64,000 nt of DNA, from positions 15,794,374 to 15,858,373 of the forward strand of contig NC_088871.1 in assembly GCF_032884065.1 (NCBI RefSeq), in the 5' to 3' direction. Origin of the DNA: Artemia franciscana. Its lineage: Eukaryota > Arthropoda > Branchiopoda > Anostraca > Artemiidae. The translations under genes and the position numbers were made by a program. Below are positions 10,740 through 23,195 of the stretch, in pieces; positions within the stretch are counted from its first letter, which is position 1, and each line of letters opens with the position of its first letter. The notes below the pieces were generated by a model. The model was not told the DNA's origin. It saw nothing but the letters and a program-made list of their open reading frames with translations, and did not search any database.

Positions 10740-13605
10740 TCTTCTCTCTTTTTTGGAGATCCCAGGGACTTCTTGCCCTCCCGTTATAAGCCGCTTAAGC
10801 ACTTCGGCGTAGATTTGAGAAGATTTGTTGAGCCCCGTCCTGCACTGGTATCCAGGATCATTGCTTTTTCCGAGGCCAAAATAATTTTAATGATTTAAAG
10901 AACATAAAAATCGGAACTTGGAATGTTACAACGTTAAAAAATAACTATAGTATCGAAATTTTGACGGACGAACTCAGACGATTCGAATTGGACTTATTAG
11001 GAGTTTCATAAACTCATGTCCCAGGGGTAGGAACCATGAGATTAGGTTATATATAATTTGTTTACTCAGGCAGAAAGGATAGGGTACATAGACAGGGAGT
11101 AGGGCTCATGATAAATGAGGAAGCTGCTAAGTCTTGTTTAGGCTTGGAAGGTATTAGTAACACAATACTAAAGTTCAGGACTAAAAAGAACTTCATGACT
11201 AAAAAGTTCAGGGTGTCAGTTATAGTAGTATATGCCCCTGTTGGACCGACCGATGGAGATACTAGTGACTCAGATGGATTTTACTTACAGTTACAGAAGC
11301 AAATAGGCAGGGTACCAGGTAGAAGTATGGTGTTCATACTATGAGATTTCAACACCCAGATCGATAGAAATAGGAATAGATGGTACCTTAGCCAAGGTAA
11401 ATTTGGTGTAGAAATGGCTACAGATCGGTAGAAATAGGGATAGATGGCATCCTACCAAAGTTAATTTGGTGTAGGAAAAAAAATGTAATGTCTACAGAAT
11501 TTTTGCAATTTTGTAGGTATAACAATCTAGCTAAAACCAGCAAAGTGCTTGGTCATAAAGTGGCCCATAAGTTGACAGAGTATTCACGTGAAGGTAAGAC
11601 AACAAATCATATTGATTATGTTATGGTAAACCGAAGACTAGACCGAAGACTAGCAAGATCAATAGAAGATACTAGGTATATAGGAGTGCTGTTATTGATG
11701 TTAAAGCAAAGATCTGGTAGTGTCTAAGATTAATTTAAAGGTTAAATTTCGGAAGGGTAACTACCTTCCGCGAAGTTATGATGTTGGTAGACTCCAGGAT
11801 GAGAATCTGAGAGAAATTTTTCAGGAATATTTGAGAAAGATGGTTGGAATAATTTTAGAAAAACTGTTTGTGAATTTCCTGATGGTGTCTTAAGGAAGAA
11901 AGTTGAGTCTGCAGCTAAGAATATTAGTGAAAAAGCTTTATGTTTAATGTAGAGGAAAAGGGGTTTGTATAAGAATTATCTGAGCGATAGATCATATGAA
12001 AATAAAAGGAATGTAAACAAGGCGAAGAAAGCATTAAAGTAGGAATTAAGGAGGTGTGATGGGGAGGCCATAGATAAAATTGCCGAGGGATCTGGAAGGT
12101 ACAGCTAGACGGTATAATAGTAAAATATTGCACTGACACGTTAATAAATGGAGAGGGAGTAGTCGATCCGGACTTGTCCCAGTTAAATATAGGAACAGGC
12201 CCACAATTTGTTATAAGGACAGAGTTAAAGAGAGATGGGCGTAACATTATGAGAATGCCCTAAACCGAGATACAGTTGCAGGAAAAGATATAGATGAAAA
12301 TGAAAAAGATTGTGATGCCTTGAAAATGAAGGAAGATTTATTTTGCAAAGAAGAATAAGCGACAGTTTTAAAATGATAAACAAATAATAAGGATCCAGGT
12401 GTTGATAGTGTGGTAAATGAGTGGCTCTGAGGTTAGAAATAAGCTACTGAAGGTTATGAAAATGATTTTTGAAAGAAGGGAAGAACCTAACAATTTTAGA
12501 AAAACCTTAATTAAACCACTGTATAAGAAAGGTGATAAGAGTGAGTGTCATAATTATCATTGTATTAGTCAGGTCTCTGTAGGTATCAAATTACTTAGTA
12601 ATATGATACTTTCTAGACTGAGAGATGCCGCAGAAAAAGTTTTGAGAGACGAACAGTGCGGTTTCAGAGAAGCCAGAGGATAGATAGATAGATAGATGAG
12701 TGTATTTCAAAATCCCATGGGCCATATACACACAAAAATATAAATAAATAACAATCAAGCAAGGAAATTAAACAACAGTATGAATTACAAACACGCACAA
12801 AACAGAATACAACACGAAAATGCCTAATCTAACAACAAAAGAAATTAGTCATATGAAACTTTTTCTTCTTATTAAGGATTTATCTATATACACTCCCACT
12901 CGAAATATTGTGGTTGGGTTACTATTTTGCAGAATACCCGGAAGCATCAAATTAATCCCATGCAAGTAAATTTCCCGTAAATCCAAGAGCACCGGGCATT
13001 TCCGGAGAAAATGATCCAAGTCTTCATCATCATCTTTACAAAGGGGACAAACATACCGCCTATCAGGACCAACTATCATTTAATTTTTGTCGAAAGTTTT
13101 TTGCCTATGTCGATCAATTTTTAGACTTAGAGATGGGAGACCACGGAATCAAATGGAACGGAAAAACTCTCCTGGACTAAGATTATGCTGATGATTTGAG
13201 CATATTAGATGAAAGTTTGAGCAAAATGAATGAATTTCCAGAGGTTTTATGAGTTCACGGTACTAGAATCGGTTTGAAAATAAATGTTAAGAAGACTAAG
13301 TCGCTATGGCTAGGAATAAGTGAAGATAAATAGGTGACGCTGGGTAACGAAACGATTGATCGTGAAGGCAGCTACACTTACCTTGGTAGTATTGTTAGTA
13401 AAGACGATGGCGGTAGTGAACATGGTAAGAGTAGAATAGCCATGGCCCAGGGTGTTTTTTTTCACAGTTAAATAAGTTTGGAAGAATAGTAAGATAAGTC
13501 TGCAAACAAAGATTAGAATATTGGATTGTACAGTAATGTTAGTGGTAAAATATGGCTCTGAAGATGCTTGCTCCAAAAAGTGGATGAAGATTTATTAGAC
13601 AGAAA
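10740..13605 (+). pseudogene. RTE/CFDP2-like non-LTR retrotransposon, copy A (decayed)
   Basis: The endonuclease domain begins at about 10903 with KIGTWNVTTL, then LDLLGVS (stop), GVGLMINEEAAKSCLG (11100-11150) and VSVIVVYAPVGPT (11215-11255). The catalytic GDFN is reduced to stop-DFN at 11341. NHIDYVMVNRR (11610-11640) is the conserved HxDY region. The linker and RT N-terminus follow (11880-12680), with PLYKKGDKSECHNYHCIS and RDEQCGFREARG. After an insertion at 12681-13107 and an internal deletion of the palm, the RT resumes at 13140 with a DYADDLS catalytic motif and a KINVKKTKSL stretch, ending near 13605. A roughly 64-bp duplication lies at 11357-11480. Stops and frameshifts throughout mean it cannot be active. 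Clade assignment is from motif memory. Confidence 0.85.
12681..13107 (-). pseudogene. 3' fragment of a different LINE inserted in copy A (zf-RVT end)
   Basis: On the minus strand an open frame (13079-12849) contains CPLCKDDDEDLDHFLRKCPVL, spaced C-x2-C-x8-H-x4-C. This is the zinc-knuckle end of ORF2 in several non-LTR clades. The 3' end, at the low-coordinate side, is a GATA microsatellite (12681-12697), a typical LINE tail. Copy B of the host LINE reads straight across the equivalent site (14063/14064), so the insertion point is well defined. No clear target duplication was found. Confidence 0.8.
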
Positions 13606-15245
13606 GGCGTAACAATTTGAAAATATGCTAAGCCGAGATAATGTTGCAGAAAAGATACGGAGAAAAATAAAAAAGTTTGTGACACCTTGAATCTGAAGGA
13701 AGATTTTTTTTTTTTTTTTGAGGAAGAATTAGCGGCAGTACTAAAGGATAAAAAAAAATAAGGCTCCAGGTTCTGATAGTACGGTAAATGAGCTTCTTAA
13801 ATATAGTGGCTCTGAGGTTGGAAATAAGCTGCTGAAGATTACGAATATGATTTTTGAAAAAGGGGAAGTACCTAATCATTTTAGGAAAACCTTAATTAAA
13901 CCACTGTACAAGAAATATGATAAGAGTGAGTGTCGTATTTATCGAGGCATAAGTCTGGTCTCTGTAGATAGCAAATTACTTAATAATATGATACTTTCAA
14001 GACTGAGAGATGCCGCAGACAAAGTTTTAAGAGACGAACAGTGCGGTTTTAGAGAAGGTAGAGGATGTGTCGACCAATTTTTCACTCTTAGGTTAGTTAT
14101 TGAGAAGCGTGTTACTTGTCAAACATCTTTGGTTCTCAGTTTTATAGATTAGGAGCAAGCATTCGATTCTGCTGATAGAAGAGCTTTAGAAAAGGTCTTA
14201 TCCTTATATGGTATACAGGACAAATATATTCAGGTGATTAGTGCTATGTACGAGAATAATACTGCTGCGGTTAAGGTTGGAAATAAGGTTAGCAGCTGGT
14301 TTTGTGTTAAATCAAGAGTTCAGCAGCATCGTGTTCTAGTCACCTTCATGGACTTTGTCTTAAGTAGTAGAAGGAAGGCAATGGAGGATCACGAAATCAA
14401 ATGGGAGAGGAAGCACTTCCCTGGACTTAGAATATGCTGATGATTTAAGCATCCTAGAAGGAAGTGGGAGCAAAATGAATGAACTTTTAGAAGCTATACG
14501 AGTTCAGGGTGCTAGGATAGGTTCGAAAATTAATGTTAAGAAGACTAAGTCACTAAGTCTGGGAATAAGTGAAGATGAAAAGGTGATGCTGGGTAATAAA
14601 AAGATTGATCAGCTGGGCAGCTTTACTTACCTCGGTAGTATTATTAGTAAAGACAGTGGGAGCAGTGAAGATGTTAAAAGTAAAATAGCCAAACCTCAAT
14701 GTGTTTTCAAACAGTTAAAAAAGTTTGGAGGAATAGGAAGATAAGTCTGCAAACCAGGATTAGAATCTTGGAAGATAAAGTGATGAGAGTGGTCAAATAT
14801 AGCTTTGAAGCATGGGCGTTCCGAAAACCGGATGAAGATTTACTAAATGTTTTTCAGACAAATTGCCTACTGACTGTTCTAGGCACCCGGTTGACTGACC
14901 GTATTTCAAACAGTAGGCTGTACGAAAAATGTGGTTCAATCCTGCTTTCTAAAGCTATAATGAAAGAAAGGTTGAGATGGCTAGACCACGTTCTGCGGAT
15001 GCAGAATGACAGACTGCCGAAGATTGTCCTTTTTGGCCAGCCGTCTAGGGGTAAACGGAGAGCAGGTCGTCCACGTCTGGGATAGAAGGATGTCTTAGAG
15101 AAAAATTTAAAGGAAATGGGAACTTCCTGGGAGGGTGTAAAGAGGGAGCCTTTGAATAGATTGGGATGGAGGAGGAGCGTGCGTAGCTGTATTGGCCTCA
15201 GGCGACTTGATGCTGCGGTGAGTTTTTAGTAGTAGCTGTAGTAGT
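13606..15245 (+). pseudogene. RTE/CFDP2-like non-LTR retrotransposon, copy B (5'-truncated)
   Basis: It begins at sequence matching 12237 of copy A and continues to the true 3' end. The RT fingers and palm are well preserved: KPLYKKYDKSECRIYRGISL, RDEQCGFREGRGCVDQFFTL (14032-14090), a stop within the F-I-D region at about 14150, ADRRALEKVL, and LDLEYADDLS (about 14424-14452) with the catalytic aspartates intact. The thumb follows: NVKKTKSLSLG, LGSFTYLGSIISKDSG, RWLDHVLRMQND, GRPRLG. The 3' end is GTGAGTTTTTAGTAGTAGC plus GTA repeats (15220-15248). The same 3' end recurs at 39650-39690. Head-to-tail arrangement with copy A suggests duplication or nested insertion. Confidence 0.85.
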
Positions 15246-15249
15246 AGTG

Positions 15250-17110
15250 CTCTTTTCAACAAGTCAAAAGGGATTGGAGGGTAATTGCCCCCTCCCCAAG
15301 CCCAACGTTTCCCAAGACACTTCCAATAAAAATTTTGAGACTGCCATTTTGTTCAACGCAGTTGAAAGGTCCAGAAATTATGTCTTTGAGGATGACAACC
15401 CCAACCACCGCCCTCAGGGCAAGGGTTATAAGTTACACTTTAGGGACATGGGGTTATAAGTTATGCTTGGTCGTATAAACCTTGAAGGGGGCTCATTGAT
15501 TCGTAATCAGAAACCCTAGTACCCTTTCTTAGAGTCAAAGTGATCAGAGTGCAGCTACCCCCTGCCTCAAACCACCGCACAATAACGTCGTATTTCCCCA
15601 AAATGCATCTAATAGAAATTTTGAGATAACCATTTTATTCGAAATAGTCCAAATATTATGTATCAAGGCTTTTGGGGTCGAAACAAATCCCCTTAATCTG
15701 GTGGCAAGGGTTCTAAGTTAAGGTCTAGGGGCATTTGAGGTTTGTATGGAGGCGATGGCTGTAGAACTTTAGCGGTGGCTCATTTAGTTGACAATTGGAA
15801 TCCTGGTTCCCTTTTAATATTAAAAATTAAAGCAAGAAAACTATCCCCTCCCTCACCCTCCCCACAACTACCCCTCTTTTCACCAAACGAATCTGATTGA
15901 AATTGTAAGATAGTGATTTTGTTCAAAATAGTCCCTAGACCGTAAAACAATTACTCTGGGGTTGACAGAAACCCGTCCCAAGTGCTCTGGGGATATGGTT
16001 GTAAGTCATCCTTTGGGAGCAAATAAGGTCATCCTCGAATAATGTCTTCCGATGGGCTCATTTTACGTGAAATCGGAAGTTATATTCCCTTTTAAGAGTC
16101 AAAGCTGATTTGAGTCGAAGTCAAATCAAAGCTGATTTGAGCTGATTTGAAAGTGAGTCGTTTCCCCAAAGATATCCAATCAAAATTTGGAACTAGTGAT
16201 TTGGTTCGTCGTAGTTAAAGAGTCTGGAAATTATGTCTTCGAGGAAGACACCCCCGCCCCCACAGCTCTGAGGGCGAGGGTTGTAAATTGTGCCTTGGGG
16301 ACATATAAGTGTTTTATGGAAAGGGTGGTCGTACATACTTAGTAGAGAACTCATTTGACTGGTAATTGGAAGTTCTACTGCCCTTTTTAACAATTCAAAG
16401 TTATCAGAGAGCAGCTGCCCCCACGTCTTGTTTTCCTAAAATACATCCAATAGAAATTTCGAGATAGTCATTTTATTCGATATTGTCCAGAGACCAAATA
16501 AAAAGGCTTTTGGGGTTGACATACACAACCGAAGCCTTGAGGAGAGGGTTGTAAGCTATACCCCGGGGGCATTTGAGATTTTAATGAAAGGAAAGGTTGC
16601 TTAATTTCAGAGGAGGCTCATTTGGTTGAAAATTGGAAGTTCTAGCTCCTTTTATGAGTCAAAAGTGACGTAGGGCAACTAGCACCCCTTCTTCCTCTGA
16701 CAACCCCACTTTTCACCAAATGGATCTGATTGAAATTCTAAGATAGTTATTTTTTTTTTCAAAATAGTCCAGAGAACATATAACTATGCCTCTAGGGTTG
16801 ACACAACTCCCCAGCACCATAGGGCTGTAGGATGTTTCCTGGGGAGTATTTAAATAGGAAGTTTTAATTTAAATAGGAACACCTTTAATCAAAATTTGAA
16901 AATGGCAATTTTTGATTATATCCCAAAACAAACATCTAAACAAAGTTTTGAGACATCAATTTTTTACAGCATTGTTGAAATGTTCAGTAATTATTCGTAT
17001 GGGGATGTCCCCCACTCCAACGTCTTAGGGAAAGGGCTTTATGTTTTTTCCACTTTGTTCATTGTATACGCAAGGTATATGTTATTGAGAAAAGGTATGC
17101 ATGTTTGACT
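15250..17110. repeat. Decayed tandem array, unit about 290 bp
   Basis: Roughly six to seven units recur, with starts near 15270, 15570, 15870, 16155, 16430, 16700 and 16900. Each carries TTTCCCAAAA..CA(A/T)CCAATAGAAATTT, GAGATAGCCATTTTGTTC, a GGTCCAGAAATTATGTCT-like stretch, GGCAAGGGTTGTAAGTTA, GGCTCATTTGGTTG and CCCTTTTAAGAGTCAAA. The unit resembles part of the long module of the foldback repeat, so the array may be an old amplification of it. Confidence 0.7.
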
Positions 17111-17149
17111 TTTACTTTCCCAAAATACAAAGGGCCTTAAGATGAGTCT

Positions 17150-19160
17150 TTCAAGGAATATTAAGGGGAGTGCTGAACTAATTCAAAACATGTCATGTGC
17201 ATATGTGCTGTCAAAAAGGTGGAATATAGGAATGGCTGAGTGTATTAATTTGGAATTTTCAGAAAATGATAAGGGAGATTATCATTTGATTAAAAAAGCA
17301 ATATTTGCATGCTACTACTACTTTAACTGCTGTTGCTTCTACTGGTACCGCAACAACAATTACAATTACCACTACTGTCACTAAAACCAATGATTGTGTA
17401 GCGAGTACTGTAAATGCTAAGGAAATTGAAAAAAATACCGGAGAAAAAGGTTGACGGAGAGTTGAACTAAATCAAAATATATTGTGCATAGAAATTGTTG
17501 ATACGGTTTTATCAATAATATTTTTGGAACGGCTTATCATATCAAGAGGAAACTTCAGGGGCATCATAAGTGGGATGCTCAATTGACTAAAAGGCAAAAT
17601 GTACCTGCTAAAACTGCTATTAATACTGGTGCTACTTTTGTAATAATACGCTATTACTGCCACTACTGGCCCTACTACTACCACTACTGCAATGATGCTG
17701 GGGAAAATTTGAGAGAGTATTGAGGGGCAATTTGAACTAAATCCAAAAACACTATGCACATGCAGATTGTCCGAAGGGCGTATCTTAAGAATAGACTTGG
17801 GTATTAAGTTGGAACTTTAAGAGAATACTTAAAGGAGAAGATCAATTGACAAAAAAGTAATATATGCATGTTACTACTAACACTATTACCACTGCTATTT
17901 TTACTTATACTACTACTACTACTACGTTAATTGCAACAGCTTATAAGGCCCATTACAACAACTCACTAAGGTGAAAAGTGCTTCAAAATGGTGTCAAAAG
18001 CGCACATCAACAATATTTTTGGAACGACTTACCGTGTCTATGTGAAACTTCCGGGGCATCATGAAACGATGTTCAATTGACCAAAAGGCAATATGAACAT
18101 GCTACTAATACTATTGATACTGCTGCAACTATTTCTACTTATATAACCTTAACACCAACTACTTTTGCTACCACCAAAACTACTATGATAATAGTACTAT
18201 TAAGGCTAAGTATATTAAGGTAAAATTTGAGAGAATATTAATGGCAAATTCAACCTAACAAAAACACTACTCACATTTAGTGTGTCAAATAGTGCATTTT
18301 AAGATTCAATTTGTGCGTTAAGTTGGAGCTCTCAGAAAATACTTGAAGGTCAATTGACCAAAAGCCATTATATACACACTACTACCAATACTACTACCAC
18401 TGCAACACTTACTAGTTCTAGTACTACTATTACTATTACTTCAACAGCTCCTTCTATCGTGACTGCCTGTAAGGTAATGAGCATTAAGATAACAATTTCA
18501 AGGAGTACACCAATATACAGGTGATCAAAAGGGCATATCGACAATACCATAGCAATAGCCAATTGTATTAAGTTGAGCAGTAATACTACTGCTGTGACTT
18601 CTATTACCACTATACCTCAGAGCATGAAGGTAAGATTTCAGAAATTATTTCTGAAAATTTCTGTTTTACGGATGACAACCTGCCTGCCATATGGAAGTTG
18701 TCAAAAGGTGAGATCAGCGATACATTAGGAATAGTTTCGTGCTGAAATTAAAACTTACAAGGCTTGTTGCAGGGGATATTGAACTAACCAAAATACAATA
18801 TTTGCATCATAATACAACTGCTTCTACTCCTACAAAGACTAGCCTACTACTGCTACTATTATTGTTACTGCTACTATTACCACTGCTTCTAAAGCTAAGA
18901 CTACTGTTATTAACTCTATTCTGACTGCTACTACCGCTACTAATATTACTACTGGTGCTATTTCTACTGCTAATAAACCTAAAGGTATTGAGACAAAAAC
19001 TTGGGGCAATATTGAAACTGCATTGAAATGAATCGAAACACACTATTCTAATATATGTCAAATAGGTCGAAAAAACTATACACATATAAGCAATAAAAGG
19101 GCATATACGCAACATCATAGGCAACTTTGCTCTATTATAGATAGTAATATCATTTATATT
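17150..19160. repeat. Decayed long-period array with ACT/CTA triplet clusters
   Basis: Units of roughly 300-400 bp recur. Each has a block such as CAATTGACCAAAAGGCAATAT followed by a cluster rich in (CTA)n/(CTG)n. A second block reads AAATTTGAGAGAATATTGA, then GAACTAAATCAAAAACACT, and then ATTTTTGGAACGACTTA or a relative. Clusters lie near 17310, 17640, 17870, 18100, 18380 and 18840. Open frames of poly-leucine, serine or tyrosine here reflect the triplets and are not genes. Confidence 0.7.
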
Positions 19161-19340
19161 TTAAAGGAGCTAACTTGATTGAAAATTCGAAGTTCTATTG
19201 CCCTTTTTAAGAGTCAAAAATGTTTGGAGGGCTATCAACCCTCCTCTTTAGCTCATAATAGCCATTTTGTTCAGTATAATGGCCATTTTATTCAGCATAG
19301 CTGAACGGTCTTGTAACTGTTTCTCAAGGCTATTGCGTAG
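19161..19340 (+). repeat. Further unit of the 15-17 kb array, beyond the triplet block
   Basis: AAAGGAGCTAACTTGATTG, CCCTTTTTAAGAGTCAAAAA and CCATTTTGTTCAGTATA match the 290-bp units at 15.2-17.1 kb. The triplet-rich array therefore sits between members of the older array and may be an expansion within it. Confidence 0.55.
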
Positions 19341-20584
19341 GTTACCCACACAGTTAAGCAAATTACCCATTATGTTTAAAAACTAAATATTGCCCGAAGA
19401 TTAAATCGAAACACACTGGCTGGTTGCCAGTAAGACATCTCAGCAATATCCCAAGAAGCATTATGTTCAAACTTTTGGAGCTGCTTCTAGTACTACTTGT
19501 GTTTTTGAAATTCAACTGAATCAAAAGAGTATGAGTGTATCCATGCTGTCAAAGATCTTAGATATATTTTCTTGCGAATGGTATCAAGTTTTATTTTTCA
19601 CGTCAACTGGAGGAGGTATAAAACTAGATTAACCGCTACTATTTGTGTCCTGATTTCTAAAAGGTTTTATGATGTTAATAATTTTTGAAACAGTTTCACC
19701 AGCATACAAATAGCAGGCCAAACTGTAAATTCTTGAAAAAAAAACTCGGAAAGATTTAAATTATTTTTTTCTTTTCCCCTAAAAAGACTATGTCAATGTA
19801 AAAAAAAAACAGATTTTAGTGAAAAAAAGCTTTTCCCACAAAAAAAGTTTTTCAAAGAAGCGTAAAGAACTCCATTAAACAGAAAATGGGCAAAAATAGA
19901 ATCAAATAATTTATTTATAGTAAAGAACCAACTCTAGCCCCTAGTAAAATACCAATTTCATTGAAAGGATCAGTGCAGTTGATTTTAAATTGTATTAGAA
20001 TCATGGTTGTAAAGTTAGATGAAACCTAAACGTAGAAAAGAAGAAACACTGGCATGTAGTAACACACAGCTAATATAATATAAGCAAATTTTGAAATGTT
20101 GTTTTTTGTTTATATTCTAGAAAGAACTAAGGCCCATAGTAACTAAAGCAATAAAATAATCTTTGTATTCATTATATCCAAGTAAGTAGTCTCAAAACCA
20201 AGTAAGTAGTCTCATCATATGATTGTGAAATGAATAAGTGGAAGTCAGTTCCGTTTCCTTTGGGTTTGTAGTGGTCACTCACTGTGACATTTTTGTTTGT
20301 TTGACTAGTCCAAGAAACGCAAGAGCAGCCTAACTTTCTGCTTTTTGGTTGGCTGTTTCCACCTTTGTAGATACCGTTGCAATGAACCAGCCTTTCGGTG
20401 CCACTTGATTAGTGATAAAACATTCTTTGCGCCAGGAACTGGGTGGTCCATTAAGCAAATCCAACAGATGATCTTGTAAATTTTTTCCACTTAACCAGGA
20501 ACAAAGTTTGGATCACAATATACTTCCTTACATCTAGCTGTCTCTCGACCAGAACGTACTCCAACTAATTTGCCTTTTGACATT
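19341..20584. other. No recognised gene
   Basis: AT-rich unique-looking sequence. It includes a short direct duplication of AAGTAAGTAGTCTCA at about 20179 and 20201. A minus-strand open frame at 20305-20490 has no domain I recognise. Confidence 0.45.
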
Positions 20585-21108
20585 ATTAAATAAATAAAAA
20601 CAAGTTTTTTTTAACTGCAAGTTAGGAGTGGCATTAAAACTTAAAACGACCAGAAATTATTCCGTATATGAGAGGGGTTGTCCCCTCCGCAACGCCTCGC
20701 TCTTTACGCTAAAGTTTGACTCTTTTTCAAAGCTCTACTTTTTAAAACAATAAAAAACTTTAGTGTAAAGAACGAGGTGTTGTGGAGGGGACAACCCCTC
20801 TCATATACTGAATAATTTCTGTTTGTTTTAAGTTTTAATGTCCCTCCTTACTTGCAGTTAAAAAAAACTTTTTTTTTATTTAATATCTGAACGTTTCTGA
20901 ATTAATGCAGGTTTTGATTTTGGCTCACTGCACATGAATAATTAAAACGAAATTTGTATGTTAATCTTGCCCTCCAATTTTCGGTTACTTAAAAGTGCAA
21001 CTAGATTTTTTTTAGTTTTTGTACGAATGTTTTTGTTAGTAATAAACATACGTACCTTACGAATTAACTTACGTAACGAACTTCTATATTTGTGTATTTT
21101 TTATTATA

Positions 21109-21150
21109 CTAGCTGGGTCCCGGCGGCTTCACCACCGGGCCCCAGCACGG
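21109..21150 (-). other. Helitron 3' terminus: hairpin and CTAG
   Basis: On the plus strand CTAG (21109-21112) is followed by GGGTCCCGGCGG, loop CTTCA, then CCACCGGGCCCC. The arms pair with one or two mismatches. This GC-rich hairpin a few bases inside a CTRR end is the diagnostic Helitron terminator. Confidence 0.88.
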
Positions 21151-21537
21151 CACGCGGCAGGCTTCTATATATGAATTCTCATTGTCCCTTGTGTTCTATT
21201 GCAATTTTCTAACAATGATATCTACTAAGCTTCAAAGTTTTGGTTTTCTTTTTTAAGGTTTTTGAATTCTTGTAATTCCTTCTTTTTTAATGTTGATATT
21301 TTTTTTTCTTTTTAGTTTTTTTAGTTGTTTACCTTTTTCATTTTTTTTAGTTTTTGTTTTCTTCTTCTTTTATTTTATTTTTCTTCTTTATTCATATTTT
21401 TCCAGAACGTGCCCCAGCAACACGTGTGCAAGGTGCTAATTTTTAAATACGTAAAACATGCGGAAATACAACTGGTGATTTCTAGATATACTCTGGTAAT
21501 TCCTTGACACGCATTATTTTTTTACTTTCTCTTTCAG

Positions 21538-22930
21538 TCACAAGCCAGGTTTTGCGTTGCTCTTGTAATACGTTGACGACACGCTTTCTTTTGGTAATTT
21601 CTCTCTGAGCCGCAAGTTTAATATAAAGAAACACGCATGCAAGGTGCTAATTTTTAACTGCGTAAAACTTGTGGATATACAACTTTTTCGCTGTCCCATT
21701 GTCTGTACATATAAATAGATTGTCCGGTTTACAGACTCTAGAACATGCAACATATAATCCTCCATGGGAGAAACAATCCATATTAAGATCTATACCGCAT
21801 TTTTATAATGATTGCCCTTGAGCTTTGTTGATGGTGATTGCAAATACTAATCAAATTGGGATTTGTAATCTTTTAAATTGAAAAGGCAGATCCGTTGGAA
21901 TCATGGGAATGCGAGGAATAAGAACAGCCTCACCCTCGAAAGGCCCTGTAAAGATTGATGCCTCTATTGCGTTTTCCATTGTTTTTTTTCACGGCATATG
22001 GCGTACCACTGCAAAGCTTTGGTAGGTTAATATTTCGCAATAGTGTTATTGGTACACCTATTTTTAGTTGTAGCACCCGTGGTGGAAACCCTGGGAGATC
22101 CGGGGAATTCAAAAATTCTGATAGATAGTTAACCGCTTCATTTGAATCCAGAACTGTGTCGACTGATTTGTAAATGACTGCCTGGTCTCGAATCTTGGTC
22201 AGAATAATAGTGTTGATTTTGTGGACGTCTTTGCTCTTGGCTGCCAGATTCACTCATTCACTTAGCCATTTATAACTTTTATATTTGGTTAGAATATTCG
22301 GAAATACCTTTCCAACCAAATCATTTTTTGACGTCACTAAATTACAGAATTCAGGAGGCAATAGTATACGTCCTGAAATTGAGTCAACTGGGAACATTCA
22401 ATTGCCAGCAATTGATCTGAAAAGGTTTCACTAGAGTGATCGTTTTGCAATCGGACACGCATATTTATAGTTAATTTTTATGCCTTTATATGTGCCCATA
22501 AATAAGAATATTTCAGGCAAGCATTTATTTCATCCGCAGATGTTGATCTAGGAATAATAGGTAATGTTTTCCTGAAATCTCCCGCAAGTAATATTAATGT
22601 GCTGCCAAAGGGTTTAAAATTTCCTCGCAAATATTGCAATGATCGCTCGAGAGCTTCGAGCGATTTTTTGTGCGCCATTGTGCACACGTCCCAAACAATA
22701 AGTTTGCATTGCTGCAATACTTTACCCATCTCAGATGATTTGGAAATGTTGCACGTGGGAGTTTCTGTAGATTGCATATTCAGAGGCAAGTTCAAAGCGG
22801 AATGAGCAGTTCTCCCACCATGCATCAACGTTGCGGCTATTCCGGACGACGCAAGGGCCAACGCCATGTCATTTTTGAATCGAATTGATGCCAGAAGTAA
22901 TTTAATTAGAAACGTATTAGCAGTACCTCC
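21538..22930 (-). pseudogene. Helitron PIF1-type helicase region, motifs I and II damaged
   Basis: The Walker A region at about 22915 reads PGGTANTF where PGGTGKTF is expected, so the phosphate-binding lysine is lost. The frame then runs FKNDMALALASSGIAATLMHG. Motif II reads WDVCTMAHKKSLEAL (E to V in the DE pair). LLAGDFRKTLPIIPRS is intact. The C-terminal parts are NYLSEFLNSPDLPGFPP (about 22130), GVPITLLRNI, then AITINKAQGQSL near 21815, and the terminal YVACSRV-like and DNLFIC region. Frames change at least twice. The domain would unwind DNA during transposition; this copy cannot. Confidence 0.9.
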
Positions 22931-23195
22931 TGGCGATCCAAGATGAAGATTTCTCCGACTTGGTTATCGATACAATGCATTATCTGATCATAAATGCTTT
23001 TATTGTTCGGACGATAACGTAGAAATATTTTTTTGTGCATGCGACAATAGATCAATAGTGTTGTAACTTTGTTCACGATCCAATTCTATACATGTAGAAA
23101 TAGCAGCAGTACGATTAGGTGAAGGCATTCCCAAATGCTTGAGAAGTTTGTTTGCCATTGATTAGCACAAATCTTCAATCATAACTAAAGTGCAG

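Noticed and set aside
17142-18924. Open frames rich in Tyr, Ser, Val or Leu as novel low-complexity proteins
   Set aside because: They follow the triplet clusters of a decayed array and stop between clusters.
15250-19160. CRISPR-like array
   Set aside because: Units are hundreds of bases long, strongly diverged and lack identical short repeats with unique spacers; the genome is eukaryotic.
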